NCBI RefSeq assembly: GCF_018294505.1 | Contig: NC_057807.1 | Coordinates: 141,474,461-141,538,460, forward strand | DNA length: 64,000 bases | Direction of reading: 5' to 3' | DNA from: Triticum aestivum | Taxonomy: Eukaryota > Streptophyta > Magnoliopsida > Poales > Poaceae | Part shown: piece by piece, positions 47,393-58,662 of the stretch | Layout of the letters: the number at the start of each line of letters is the position of its first letter | Numbering within the stretch: position 1 is the stretch's first letter | Made by a program: the position numbers and the translations under genes | Notes under the pieces: model-generated | What the model was told of the DNA's origin: nothing | Database searches by the model: none | What the model saw: only the letters and a program-made list of their open reading frames with translations

Positions 47393-48832
47393 GCAGAGTA
47401 CTTCAGAATTTTGATACTGGAGTAGGGAATGTAATAAATAGAGTAGTAAGCACCCTTATTTTCAGGAGAAGTTAAATCATGTAATGGAAATGCAGGAGAT
47501 TGTAGTAATTTGAGAATCAATAAAGTTAGCATCGTTGGTACTTATTTGGATCTTATGAGTTGTTACTCTATGAAGAAGGATTTTGACCAATTTCGAGGAT
47601 ATGAGAAATATGGTCTATGGATGAGTTTGTGCATTCTCAAGGGTGGTAGCAATTGTGAGAACCCTTGACCCCTGGAAAAGAAAATGATATTCCACGAAGT
47701 GGACCACGGACAAAATAAGTATGAGTTTCATCTCAATAAGTGGAAATACCCCAAGGGTATGGAGGGATGAAGTATTGTTGGATATAAAGGAGATAAAAGG
47801 TTGGTAATATGGAGCAATTGTAACTCCGTGATGAGTTTGAGTAATCACATCTTAGTTTGGCACCAATAAGAAGGAAGGGAGACAGTACAATTGGATGGAT
47901 TTAAGAATGCTAGGAAGCTGGATCTTGGAATAATGATCTGTTGCCCCGATGATGAGTTCAAGGTATACAAGTGATGAAATGGGCCATAACCCACAGGCCC
48001 CAGGACCGGCCAAGAAGCAAGCACACTCTTGCTGAAGGAAAAACCCTGGAAGAGGATACGCCTTACGATCTTATAGGAGTTTACGCAAAACCTGAGAGAT
48101 GTGAAGAAATGATAGTTGTTTGTCTGGCTTGCAGAACCAATGGATTATACGAACTTGGTTCGTTGACAAGAGAAATTGTGCAATGCTTGTGAGGATGACC
48201 GAGAGTTAAAATGCAAGATTCGCTAAACCATATACAAGGTAAAGATTTGGGTGCGGGATGGATTGATCACCATACCGACTTACTCTTATTATTCGCCTTG
48301 CTATACGGGATGGTAAATCTGAGTGACTTGCCTATAGTAGAGAGACGACGATATTAAACCTTGTTTGAACCTTAGAATGGTATAAGTATTTTCCCCTTGT
48401 ACAAGGAAGCTGTTGACAATCGTAGGATATACGGTGAGAATGAAGCCCAGACCCATTTCCTGCAGTAGAAACCATAAATGGTTGACCACCATGAGATATC
48501 GATAGTTTTTTAGTATTGGCGCCAGACCCGTCAGCTAAGAAGACCCAGTCATGGAATAACCTTACCAAGATGAAATGGATACAGAAATTGAGGAAAAATT
48601 ATGCCACGATCGAAAGAGCCCAGAGAAGGAATTATCCTGAAGATCTAAGAAGATCGACAATAAGGATGGGGTATATGAGTTTTGAAGGAACCGTATCAAT
48701 GCTTCTAAGGGTGGTAGCACCCCAGACCACCTGTGACGATCGATGGATTTTGAGAAGACCCCAAACCCTAACCTATTTCTTGTTAGCCTCTCCGAATCTC
48801 GAGGACGAGATTCATTTTAAGGGTGGTAGGTT
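47393..48832 (+). other. B 3' interior up to the 3' LTR
   Basis: No pol domain is visible in 1.4 kb, which supports the non-autonomous reading. Just before the LTR is the Del/Tekay-like block with AATCTCGAGGACGAGATTC and a purine-rich tract AAGGGTGGTAGG (PPT). Confidence 0.7.
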
Positions 48833-51800
48833 TGTAACATCCCAAAATTCTAAATTTTGGAATGTTATATTAAATAGATAGTTTAGATCGATTGTATGAT
48901 TGCTTGTGTGAAATTGAGTGAAACTTGAAACTTTTTGAAAGTTAAATGAGAGGGAATAATATGACTTCCCCAAAACTTTCACTTTGCTTTCTGATCTCCA
49001 TGAATTCAAATTCTTTTCAAGTACAAAACCCTAGAGAGAAGATGACATGACTTTTTCCATTTAAAAATGAAAAGGGTTTTTTAACAGATTTGAATTTCAT
49101 TTAGGAAATATTTTAAATTCAGAAACTTTATGCAACTCAATGATTTTCATGAGAGAAGATAAAAGGACTTCTTCAAAACATATGAAATATGAGTTGGGAG
49201 TTTAAAAGAATCCAATTTAGAGTCCCTTTGAAAATTATTTTCAATTTGGACTTATTTCGGTTTTATTCAAATTATTTTCTCCAAAACTAAAATATATGGA
49301 AATTAGGGTAAAATGATTCCCTACAGTAGAAAAATGGAGAGAAATAAATTTGAAATCGTTTTGGTATTTTTAAAATGATTTTTATTAGGTTTTATTGCAT
49401 CAGTAGCACTCTTTGTTTTATTTAAATTTCTATGGATTTTATTTGACGTTATAAAAATGTTCAGGTTGTAGGAAATCTTTTTCTGAAAATTTAGGTATTC
49501 CTAGGTTCTATTTTATTTTTTCAGCTTTTTTTTATTTTTGTTGTTTAAAAAAAATTCTTCATCCGCCGACTAGGCCGGCCCAGCTCCCAGGCCAGGCCAT
49601 AGCCTAGTCCACGTCGCCCGTCGCCACCGTCCCCGAGCGGGACTTCGCTCGGAGTCCGCCGCTGCCATGGACGCCGTCCTTGCTGCAGACTCCTCGCGCC
49701 GCCTCTCCCTTGTCCCTCTCCCACGCCTCTGAGGCCGCCCCCTCCATAAGTAGACCGCCCCAGCCTCCCTCCTCTCCCCTCGACTTCGTCGCCGCCTCGC
49801 ATCTCGCCACAACCGCCGCTGCCCGCGAGATCCGCATCCGCCGCCGCGACGCTCGACTCGCCGCTGCATGCCGCCGCCGCCTGCGCCTGGGTCCACCGCC
49901 GCGCAGCGCCACCGCTGACGCCGCCAACGCCCCGCTCACCGGAGCCATCCACCGCCGTTCGCCGGACTCGCCAGACACGCTTTAGCCGCCAGTTTTCGCC
50001 GACCCGACGGTTTCGTCGAACCGCCCGAACCGGTAATAAAACCGACTGGTTTTTGTTTCGTTATTTTAAACTATTTTTTATTAGCTATTTAACGAACGTT
50101 CATTACTTAGTAATTTATTTTTCTGTTTATTTACATTAGGGACCTATCCGTGAATATAATTATTTACAGATTAGCCCCTGGTTTTCAAACCCTCACAACT
50201 TTTGCACCGTTTATCCAAATCCAACAAAACCAACAGCCCCTTCTTTGTTATGATCTCCTCTATCCAGATAATCAACTTAAACATGTTTTTTTTACGTTTT
50301 AAAATTTGAATTGAAATAGTTTTGTATTCAAACTTCTTTTGTTCATAACTCGAGTATTATAACTCCGATTTGAGTGATTCTTTTTGCAAATCGAAGCTCC
50401 TGACCAAAACTTTCTGATAAGGCCAAATTGGCTAAATTTTGGTACTGTTAGAAATTGTTTCATGTTGCAAGAGTTATTTGCTTGGTTTCGAAGTTTTCCT
50501 AATTTCATTTTTCGTTCTTTCTGATCTTTTGAGTGATTGCTTATGTGTGGTTACTATTGCTTACTTACGATAGATTGAACGGAGTGTGACGAATAGAACT
50601 ATCAGGAGTTGAGTGCGAAGGTTCTTCATCAGCAGTACAGGCAAGTTCACACTTTGATCATATCCCTTTCATACCCAGTTTTTATGCATTAGTTTCACCC
50701 CCAAACATTGCATGGCTAGGAATTGATAACATGTGGGTATTGGGAAGTAGTTGATGAGGTAGGAACCTATTGTCTTGCATTCAAACCTAGGGAGTTACTT
50801 CTACGTTATGCTTATACTGCTGTGCTATGCTCATAGACGCGGTTTGGTTCTAAGAGAGTTCATGAAAGATGTGAGAGTTATTGATAATTAATGGTTAACT
50901 TAAGGTGGCTACCTTAATACACATCTGGGTGGAATGGTAGGGGCACCCTGGAGTACCCAGTGGTTTGCCCGGGCACCTGGAGAACCCAGTGCTTGTCCAA
51001 GGGAATCCCGGAGGACCCGTGTGATTACCCAATGGAATGCCACCTAGGCTCAAAGGGATCATAAGATTATTCATGCTAGAAACTTCCATGTGCAGCCACA
51101 AGCCATTATGAGCTCTGGCATAGTTGAGTATGTTGCGTGAGCTCTTGAAGAGGTAGACTAGCAGATGTAGGGGGTGTAGGTGGTACTGTCTACCCAGAGT
51201 AAAGAGTTAATGCTTCTGAAAGACTGTGTCTCGGTCATCCGTTTCTCAAACATCATGTAGTGCGGGAAATCCAACAGAGGAGATTGAGTCTTGTGGGGAA
51301 AGTGCACAAACCTCTGTAGAGTGTACAAACTATTCATGATTAGCCATGCCCCCGGTTATGGACATCTTGAGTATCTGGTTCTTGGATTATCATGTTGATC
51401 TCATCATGTTACTTAAATAATTTGTTGGGTTGATGATTATTAATTTGGGATTGAGTTGGAGGAACCTTCTCAATATTTTCAGCAAACTTGATAGTTAAAT
51501 AAAAGTTATTCCTTTGTTGTAGGGAAAAACTGGCTATATGCAAAAATAAACTTAGAGCTTTCCACCAGCCAAATATGCATGTAGTGATAGCTTTTATTCA
51601 TCATTTATCCTATGGTGTGAATTTGCCAGTACATTCAATGTATTAACCTACATGGCTGCAACGTCTCATGTTGCAGGATTCTTATGACGAGTAAGTGATA
51701 CATTAGGGTTATGATTTCTACACTCAACTTTGCCGTTGGTGTTGATGGGGATCCACAACCTTGTTGTTTCTTCCGCTTTATGGATTGAGGTAATAGTATT

Positions 51801-51924
51801 TATGATACTTTATACATGTGATTTACCTCTGTTATAAATCCTCGAGTATTGTGTGTGTCAGCATACCGACCCAGGGATGACACTTAAGCACAGAGACTTG
51901 ACCGTTTGAGGTCAGGTCGCTCCA
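48833..51924 (+). repeat. B 3' LTR, 3092 bp, uninterrupted
   Basis: It begins TGTAACATCCCAAAATTC and ends GTCGCTCCA. It aligns along its whole length to the two pieces of the 5' LTR, which proves that 22088-33250 is a later insertion. It contains a GC-rich block (about 49565-49990) and an AT-rich remainder; the open frames seen in the GC-rich block are low-complexity and not conserved as proteins. Confidence 0.92.
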
Positions 51925-52014
51925 TTCTTCTACCAATTGAGCACAATTTTCTGATCCATCATTTTCAAGAAATACAGGATAAAGATGAATAATATGAGAC
52001 CACCTCAATTCCAT
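51925..52014 (-). pseudogene. M single ORF, first 30 codons
   Basis: The start codon at 52014 opens MELRWSHIIHLYPVF and reads through to 51925, ending in codons for Val-Glu-Glu where B's 3' LTR begins. The last five bases are B's TTCTT target duplication in complement. The frame continues at 21147. The start lies about 95 bp after the primer-binding site, so the leader is unusually short. Confidence 0.7.
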
Positions 52015-52136
52015 TTTTAGTTTTGTTTTTATAAAACAAACTACTGATAAAACAGGAAATTAAAATATTCGATTGCAAGATCTAAAGATATACCTCCATG
52101 CACTCACCTCCCCGACAACGATGCCAGAAAAGAGCT
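52015..52136 (-). other. M leader and primer-binding site
   Basis: After the LTR end at 52137 come ten bases, then TGGCATCGTTGTCGGGG (52126-52110), which fits the Athila-type site TGGCGCCGTTGCCGGGG with two visible changes. A possible splice donor (GGTGAGTG) follows directly. No ORF precedes the start codon at 52014. Confidence 0.7.
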
Positions 52137-52323
52137 TGATGTGTACTACACAACTTGTTCTTGTAGACTCATGTTAGGCCTCCAAGCGTAGAGTTTTGTA
52201 GGACAGCAACAATGTTCTCTCAAGTGGATAACCTAAGGTTTATCAATCAGTGGGAGGCATAGGATGAAGATGGTCTCTCTCAAACAACCCTGCAACCAAA
52301 TAATAGAATGTCTCTTGTGTCCC
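52137..52323 (-). repeat. M 5' LTR fragment, 187 bp (3' end of LTR)
   Basis: The complement ends GTAGTACACATCA at 52137. It is clearly similar to the end of N1's LTR (52532-52720), sharing TTCTTGTAGAC and GGATGAAGATGGTCTCTC. It stops abruptly at 52323, where the N0 fragment begins; GTCCC (52319-52323) is the expected target duplication copy. Confidence 0.8.
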
Positions 52324-52531
52324 TGATGACCCACAAGTATATGGGGTAAATTGTAGTGTTTTTGATAAGTAAGAGTGTCGAACCCAACGAGGAGCAGAAG
52401 GAAATGACAAGTGGTTTTCAGCAAGGTAATGATTGCAAGTGGTAAAATTGTAAGTAGCAGAGTAGTTTGATAGCGAGACAATTTGTAACGAGCAAGTAAC
52501 GATAGTAGTAACAAAAGTTCAACAAGGTAGC
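52324..52531 (-). repeat. N0: 208-bp fragment of another Athila-type LTR (3' end)
   Basis: The complement ends GTTCGACACTCTTACTTATC followed by a short stretch and GGGTCATCA at 52324. That end motif is shared with W's LTR (17846-17905), but the upstream part differs, so it is a third LTR type. It lies in M's LTR and is cut at 52531 by N1. Confidence 0.75.
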
Positions 52532-54051
52532 TGATGTCTACTACACAACCTTGTTCTTGTAGACGTTGTTGGGCCTGCAAGTGCACAGGTTTGTAGGACA
52601 GTAGCAAATTTCCCTCAAGTGGATGACCTAGGCTTTATCAATCCGTAGGAGGCGTAGGATGAAGATGGTCTCTCTCAAACAACCCTGCAAAATAGATAGT
52701 AGATAAAGGTTTTTGTAATCTGAAATAATAAAAACAGCAAGGTAACAAGTAGTAAAAGTGAGCGTAAATGGTATTGCAATGATAGGAAACAAGGCCTAGG
52801 GTTCATACTTTCACTAGTGCAAGTTCTCTCAACAATAATAACATAGATAGATAATATGACAAGCCCTCAACATGCAACAAAGAGTCACTCCAAAGCCACT
52901 AATAGCGGAGAACAAACATAGAGATTATGGTAGGGTACGAAACCACCTCAAAGCTATTCTTTCGGATCAATCTATAAAAGAGTTCGTACTAGAATAACAC
53001 CTTAAGATACAAATCAACCAAAACCCTAATGTCACCTAGATACTCCATTGTCACCTCAAGTATCCGTGGGGATGATTATACGATATGCATCACACAATCT
53101 CACATTCATCCAACCAACACAAAAGTACTTCAAAGAGTGCCCCAAAGTTTCTACCGGAGAGTCAAGAACATGTGCCAACCCCTATGCATAGGTTCCCAAT
53201 GTCACGAAACCCGCAAGTTGATCACCAAAACATACATCAAGTGGCACATCATATCCCATTGTCACCACAGATAATCACGGCAAGACATACATCAAGTGTT
53301 CTCATAAAAGACTCAATCTGATAAGGAAACTTCAAAGGGGAAACTCAATTCATCACAAGAGAGTAGAGGGGGAGAAACATCATAAGATCCAACTACAATA
53401 GCAAAGCTCAGGATACATCAAGATCGTGCCATAGATGGAACACGAAAGAGAACACGAGAGAGAGATCAAACACATAGCTACTGGTACATATGCTCAGCCC
53501 CGAGTGTGAACTACTCCCTCCTCGTCATGGATAGCGCCGGGATGATGAAGATGGCCACCGGTGATGGGATCCCCCTCCGGCAGGGCGCCGGAACAGGCTC
53601 CCGAGAGGTTTTTGGTGGCTATAGAGGCTTGCGACAGCGAAACTCCCGATCTATCTTCTGTTCTGGAAGTTTTAGGGTACGTAGGTATATATGGGTGCAG
53701 GGGTACATCGGTGGACCTCCGGGGTGCTCACGAGGTAGGGGGGCGCGCCTGGGGGGGGCACCCTCGTGGGCAGCCCGGGACTCCCCTGACGTGCACTCCA
53801 AGCCCATCAGGTTGGTTTCCTTCCAAAATTAACTTCTCCAGTTGATTTCATTCCGTTTTGACTCCGTCTGATATTCCTTTTCCTCGAAACACTGAAATAG
53901 GCATAAAACAGCAAATCTGGGTTGGGCCTCCGGTTAATAGGTTAGTCCCAAAAATAATATAAAAGTGGATAATAAATCCCAATATTGCCTAAAACAGTAG
54001 ATAAAGTAGCATGGAGCAATCAAAAATTATAGATACGTTGGAGACGTATCA
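52532..54051 (-). repeat. N1 3' LTR, 1520 bp
   Basis: It begins TGATACGTCTCCAACG at 54051 on the minus strand and ends GTAGTAGACATCA at 52532. It shows the general LTR of the M/N1 family, which is fragmentary in M. Open frames at 53506-53845 are low-complexity and not coding. Confidence 0.88.
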
Positions 54052-57000
54052 AGCATCCCCAAGATTAATTCCTTCTCGTCCTCGACTAGGTAAATGATAA
54101 AAAAATTGATGTGGAGTGATACTTTGGCATAATTTCAATGTAAATCTTCTTAATTGTGATAGGAATATTCAGATCCGAAAGATTCAAGACAAAAGTTCAT
54201 ATTGACACAAAAATAATAATACTTCAAGCATACTAATCAAAGCAATCATGTCTTCTCAAAATAACATGGCCAAAGAAAGTTCATCCCTACAAAATCATAT
54301 GGTTAGGCTATGCTTCATTTTTGTCACACAAAGATGTTCCCAACTTCTATACCCCCAATGACAAGCCAAGCAATTGTTTCATACTTAAATAATCTCAAAC
54401 TTTTTCAACCTTCACGCAATACATGAGCGTGAGCCATGGATATAGCACTATGGGTGGAATACAATATGATGATGGGGATTGTGTGGAGAAGACAAAGAAA
54501 AAGGAGAAGGTCTCACATTGACGAGGTTAATCTACGGGCTATAGAGATGCCCATCAATTGATGTCAACATGAGAAGTAGGGATTGCCATGCAACGGATGC
54601 ACTAGAGCTATGAATGCTCAACAAAAGAAAACTAGTGGGTGTGCATCCAACTCGCTTGCTCACGAAGACCTAGGGCATTTTGAGGAAGCCCATCATTGGA
54701 ATATACAAGCCAAGTTCTATAATGAAAAATTCCCACTAGTATAAAAAGACAACTTATGAGACTCACTATCATGAAGATCTTGGTGCTACTTTGAAGCACA
54801 ATATATGAGACTCACTACATGAAGAACAAGGTGCTACTTTGAAGCACAAGTGTGGTAAAAGGATAGTAGCATTGTCCCTTCTCTCTTTTTCTCTCCCTTT
54901 TTTTGTTTGGGCCTTTCTCTTTTTTTTATGGTCTCTCTTTTTTTTCGTCCGGAGTCTCATCCCGACTTATGGGGGAATCATAGTCTCCATCATCCTTTCC
55001 TCACTTGGGACAATGCTCTAATAATGATGATCATCACACTTTTATTTTTCTTACAACTCAACAATTACAACTCGATACTTAGAACAAAGTATGACTCTAT
55101 ATGAATGCCTCCGGCGGTGTACCGGGATAGTGCAATGAATCAAGAGTGACACGTATGGAAAATAATGCATGGTGGCTTTGCCACAAATACGATGTCAACT
55201 ACATGATCATGCAATGGCAATATGACAAAAGTATTGTATGTCAAGATGATGATGGTGGAAGTTGCATGGCAATATATCTCGGAATGGCTATGCAAATGCC
55301 ATGATAGGTAGGTATGGTGGCTGTTTTGAGGAAGATATAAGGAGGTTTATGTGTGATAGAGCGAATCGTATCACGGGGTTTGGATGCACTGGCGAAGTTT
55401 GCACCAACTCTTAAGGTGAGAAAGGGCAATGCACGGTACTGAAGAGGCTAGCAAAGGTGGAAAGGTGAGAGTGCGTATAATCCATGAACTCAACATTAGT
55501 CAAAAGAACTCATATAGTTATTGCAAAAAAATTAGAAGCCATCAAAAAATTCAAGTACTACGCGCATGCTCCTAGGGGGATAGATTGGTAGGAAAAGACC
55601 ATCGCTCGTCCCCGACCGCCACTCATAAGGATGCACAAGACAGGTACACTTCATGTTTCAAATTTGTTACACAACTTTACCCATACGTGCATGCTACGGG
55701 ACTTGCAACTTCAACACAAGTATTTCTCAAATTCACAATTATCAACTAGAACGACTTTGATATTATTACCTCCATATCTCAAAACAATTATCAAGCATCA
55801 AACTTATCTTTAGTATTCAATTCACTCAAAAGAAAGTTTCACATATCTTGAACACGAAGTATATTAACATTAAGAAAATTACCATGCTATTAACGACTCT
55901 CAAAATAATCTAAGTGAAGCATGAGAGTACATCTATTTCTTCAAAATAAAACTACCACCATGCTCTAAAAGATATAAGTGATGCACTAGAGCAAATGACA
56001 AACTACTCCGAAAGATATAAGTGAAGATCAATGAGTAGCTAAATAATTATGCAACTATGCGAAGACTCTCTCTCATTTAATAATTTCAGATCTTGATACT
56101 TTATTCAAACAGCAAGCAAAGCTAAAGAAAACTACATTGCAAGGATAGCACAACTCATGTGAAGAAGCAAAAACTTAGGCTCAACCGATACTAACCGATA
56201 GTTGTTGAAGAAGAAAGGTGGGATGCCTACCGGGGCATACCCAAGCTCAGATTCTTGAGACTTCTTGAAATATTATCTTGGGGTGCCTTGGGAATCCCCA
56301 AGCTTGAGATTTTGTGTCTCCTTAATTCCTCTCATATCATGGTTTCTCTTTTTATCAAAAGCTTCATTCACAACAAACTCAACAAGAACTCGTGAGATAG
56401 GTTAGTATAAACCAATGCAAAACCTTATCATTTTCTACTGTAACAAATCACTTAAATAATTATTCAACATTGCATACTAAATGCCTCTGCATATTTAATA
56501 CTCCTATCCTCAAATAGAATCATTAATAAAGCAAACATATGCAAACAATGCAACCATAACAGCAATCTGCCAAAACAGTACAGTCTGTAAAGAATGCAAG
56601 AGTATCAATACTTCCCTGACTCCAAAAATTATGAACGACAATTCCCACTGTAATAAATTTATCAGAGCTCAATATGCAAAAATATTCAACATTATACCAC
56701 TCTCTGACTTTTCTAGGGAATTTTTGCAACAGCGGTAAACTTTCTGTTTTTCAAACAGCAACATGTATACTAGCAAAATAAGCATGGCAAAGGCTATCCT
56801 TGACTTCTTTATTGGAACTAAAGATGCAAAACACTAATATAAACAACAGCAAGCAAATATTAACAAAAGAAAATGATGCTCCAAGCAAAACACATATCAT
56901 GTGGTGAATAAAAATATAGCTCCAAGTAAAGTTACCGATGGTACGAAGACGAAAGAGGGGATGCCTTCCGGGGCATCCCCAAGCTTAGGCTCTTGGTTAT

Positions 57001-57627
57001 CCTTGAATATCTTGGGGTGCCATGGGCATCCCTAAGCTTAGGCTCTTACCACTCCTTATTCCATAGTCCATCGAATCCTTACCCAAAACATGAAAACTCC
57101 ACAACACAAAACTCAACAGAAAACTCGGAAGCTCCGTTAGTATAAAAAAGTAAAACAACCACTTAGGTACTGTAATGAACTCATTATAAATTCATATTGG
57201 TGTAATATCTACTGTAATTAAACTTATCTATGGTTCATACCCTCTGATACTACTCATTGATTCATCAAAATAAGCAAAAAACACATAGAAAACAGAATCT
57301 GTCAAAAACAGAACAGTCCGTAGTAATATGTATCAAACGTATACTTCTGGGACTCCAAAAATCCTACCAAATTAGGAAGTCATAAGAAATTTGTGTACCA
57401 ATCCAGAGCACAAAGAATCAGATAAGAAGCACGTTTCTGTGAATTAACAAAACTAATTTACTGGGTGCAAAAGTTTCTGATTTTCAGCAGGATCAACACA
57501 ACTATCACCGTAAGCTATCCTAAAGGTCTTAGTTGGCACTTTATTGAAACAAAAGCTATAAAACATGATTAGTACAGTAGCATAATGATGTGATCACACA
57601 AAAACAGTAAGGATAAGTATTGGGTTG
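54052..57627 (-). other. N1 3' noncoding interior
   Basis: The PPT (CTTGGGGATGCT) abuts the LTR at 54052. The region has no conserved frame. It contains the pyrimidine/purine tract (54880-54950), the counterpart of W's tandem repeats (about 55900-56040), and PPT-like motifs at about 56220-56300 and 56957-57045. Confidence 0.75.
56957..56980 (-). repeat. PPT-like hairpin in N1
   Basis: GGGGATGCC, six-base loop, GGCATCCCC: the same 9-bp stem as in W and M, and in sense orientation the same loop as W (CCGGAA). Confidence 0.8.
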
Positions 57628-58574
57628 TGTCGGTGTACTAGAATAGGGGTACCCTAGTATCCCGAACTTGTGCACGGGCAGTCGCAGCACCCCGCGGCAA
57701 GGCTTACCAGGTGACCGCCAAGATCTTCCGTGGCTCCTTAAGAGACAAGACCCCGGCAAAAGGAGCTTGCTGGGAAGCCATTCAAGAACAAAGTATTCAA
57801 GCCAAGAAGACAAGGCCCCGGCAAGAGGAGCTTGCCGGGAAGGCCAGCCAAGGCATCCCAAGAAAGCTTGCCGCGACGCGCCACGCGTCCCGGCAAGGCA
57901 CGGTGAGTGACAAGCTCCCGGGCCCGACAAGATGACGACCGCGACAAGGCACTTGCCGCGGCAAGAGGCTGCCCCGCGCCCAGGCTCCAGCACATCCACC
58001 AACGTGTCGTCCTGGGACCCTTCCAGGCGCGCGTGGCGAGAGGCTGTGCAGCCAGTGGTGCGCGGTGGCAAGCGGCACTGACAAGAAGGCCATCGTGGCG
58101 ATCGGTGGCGTCCCTGACGGTCTCTTCTTGCACTGTTTAGGCGACACAGACGGGCATTTAATGCCCTTGTCCCCTGCCGTCAGGGTTAGGTATGATACAC
58201 TGTATCTACAGTATAGGTAGTTGTACCTACCACATTCTTTTTCCGTTTTTGCCCTTTGTCTACGTTGCCACCTGTCGGTGACCCCTTGAGCGTATAAAAG
58301 GAGGCCCATGCGCAACGTAGAAGGGGTTCGACTCATTCGAAGCTAGAAACACTCTCACGCTCGGTTTCGTAGCGTTGATCGCTCCTGAGCAAGAACTCAA
58401 TATACACTTAGATGCAGCACTAGGAGTATTATCTCTCCGGAGAGCTCCGAAGCTGGGTAAACTGCTCGTGTGCACTGCCTCGATCTGCTCTTCGTGCGAC
58501 CTCCGCCCTCCGCCGAACCGAAAGGGGCTCGGTCCGCCGGTCCCATAGGTTTCCGTGGATCAGTTTCCCCGACA
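57628..58574 (+). repeat. G3 5' LTR, 947 bp
   Basis: Ends TGTCGG and CCGACA form a 6-bp inverted repeat. GC-rich and carrying several CCGGCAAG/GCGGCAAG octamers on both strands. A TATA box lies at 58293-58300. The primer site begins 4 bases after the end. Confidence 0.92.
58293..58300 (+). promoter_or_regulatory. TATA box in G3 LTR
   Basis: TATAAAAG, 282 bp before the LTR end, followed by GAGGCCCATG; the best promoter candidate in this LTR. Confidence 0.65.
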
Positions 58575-58578
58575 TCTT

Positions 58579-58596
58579 TGGCATGCCAGGTAGGGG
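58579..58596 (+). promoter_or_regulatory. G3 primer-binding site
   Basis: TGGCATGCCAGGTAGGGG, four bases after the LTR. It resembles the TGGCGCGCCAGGTAGGGG-type site common in plant gypsy elements, with two differences. Confidence 0.75.
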
Positions 58597-58662
58597 AGCG
58601 TCGAGATTGTGTGAACCTGATCCGGCGTGCACACGAGCTAGATCTTCATCATCTTCATCGAC

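Larger units (their letters stand above)
21153..51924 (+). mobile_element. Long-LTR, gag-only gypsy-type element B (Del/Tekay-like, non-autonomous)
   Basis: The element is flanked by TTCTT on both sides (21148-21152 and 51925-51929). Its 5' LTR is 21153-22087 plus 33251-35402 (3087 bp after removing element C) and its 3' LTR is 48833-51924 (3092 bp). The primer site after the 5' LTR is TGGTATCAAAGC (initiator Met tRNA). The interior is about 3.6 kb after removing F and holds only a gag-like ORF relic. The TGTAAC start, Met primer site and the ordered GAGGACGAGATTC motif before the PPT fit the Del/Tekay lineage. Overall organisation resembles barley large retrotransposon derivatives (LARDs). 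In one 120-bp sample the LTRs differ at five positions. Confidence 0.88.
17911..52323 (-). mobile_element. Athila-type non-autonomous element M (host of the whole stack)
   Basis: The minus-strand order is: 5' LTR end (to 52137), 10-nt gap, primer-binding site (52126-52110), short leader, one ORF, 3' noncoding region, 3' LTR (18682 to 17911, cut by W). Element B splits the ORF: the frame runs to 51925, where B's target duplication TTCTT begins, and resumes without loss at 21147. Without insertions the interior is only about 2.7 kb, so gag and pol are absent. Both LTRs are incomplete because W and N0 sit in them. The primer site resembles the Athila Asp-tRNA type (TGGCGCCGTTGCCGGGG). Confidence 0.82.
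52532..57627 (-). mobile_element. Athila-type element N1, 3' part, same family as M
   Basis: The minus-strand 3' LTR runs from 54051 to 52532 and the 3' noncoding interior from 57627 to 54052; the rest is beyond G3 and the window. The interior matches M (18683-20268) and the reverse of W (13363-16380). GTAGC (52527-52531) is the expected target duplication. G3 interrupts it at 57628, where M continues TCTCCCTACAAGC after the shared TTGGGTTG. Confidence 0.8.

Noticed and set aside
53506..53845. Two overlapping open frames (about 100 codons)
   Set aside because: Inside N1's LTR, without motif, and not preserved in the matching part of M's LTR.
52532..54051. N1 LTR as a solo LTR
   Set aside because: The polypurine tract and 3' interior continue directly at 54052, so it is the 3' LTR of an element that extends right.
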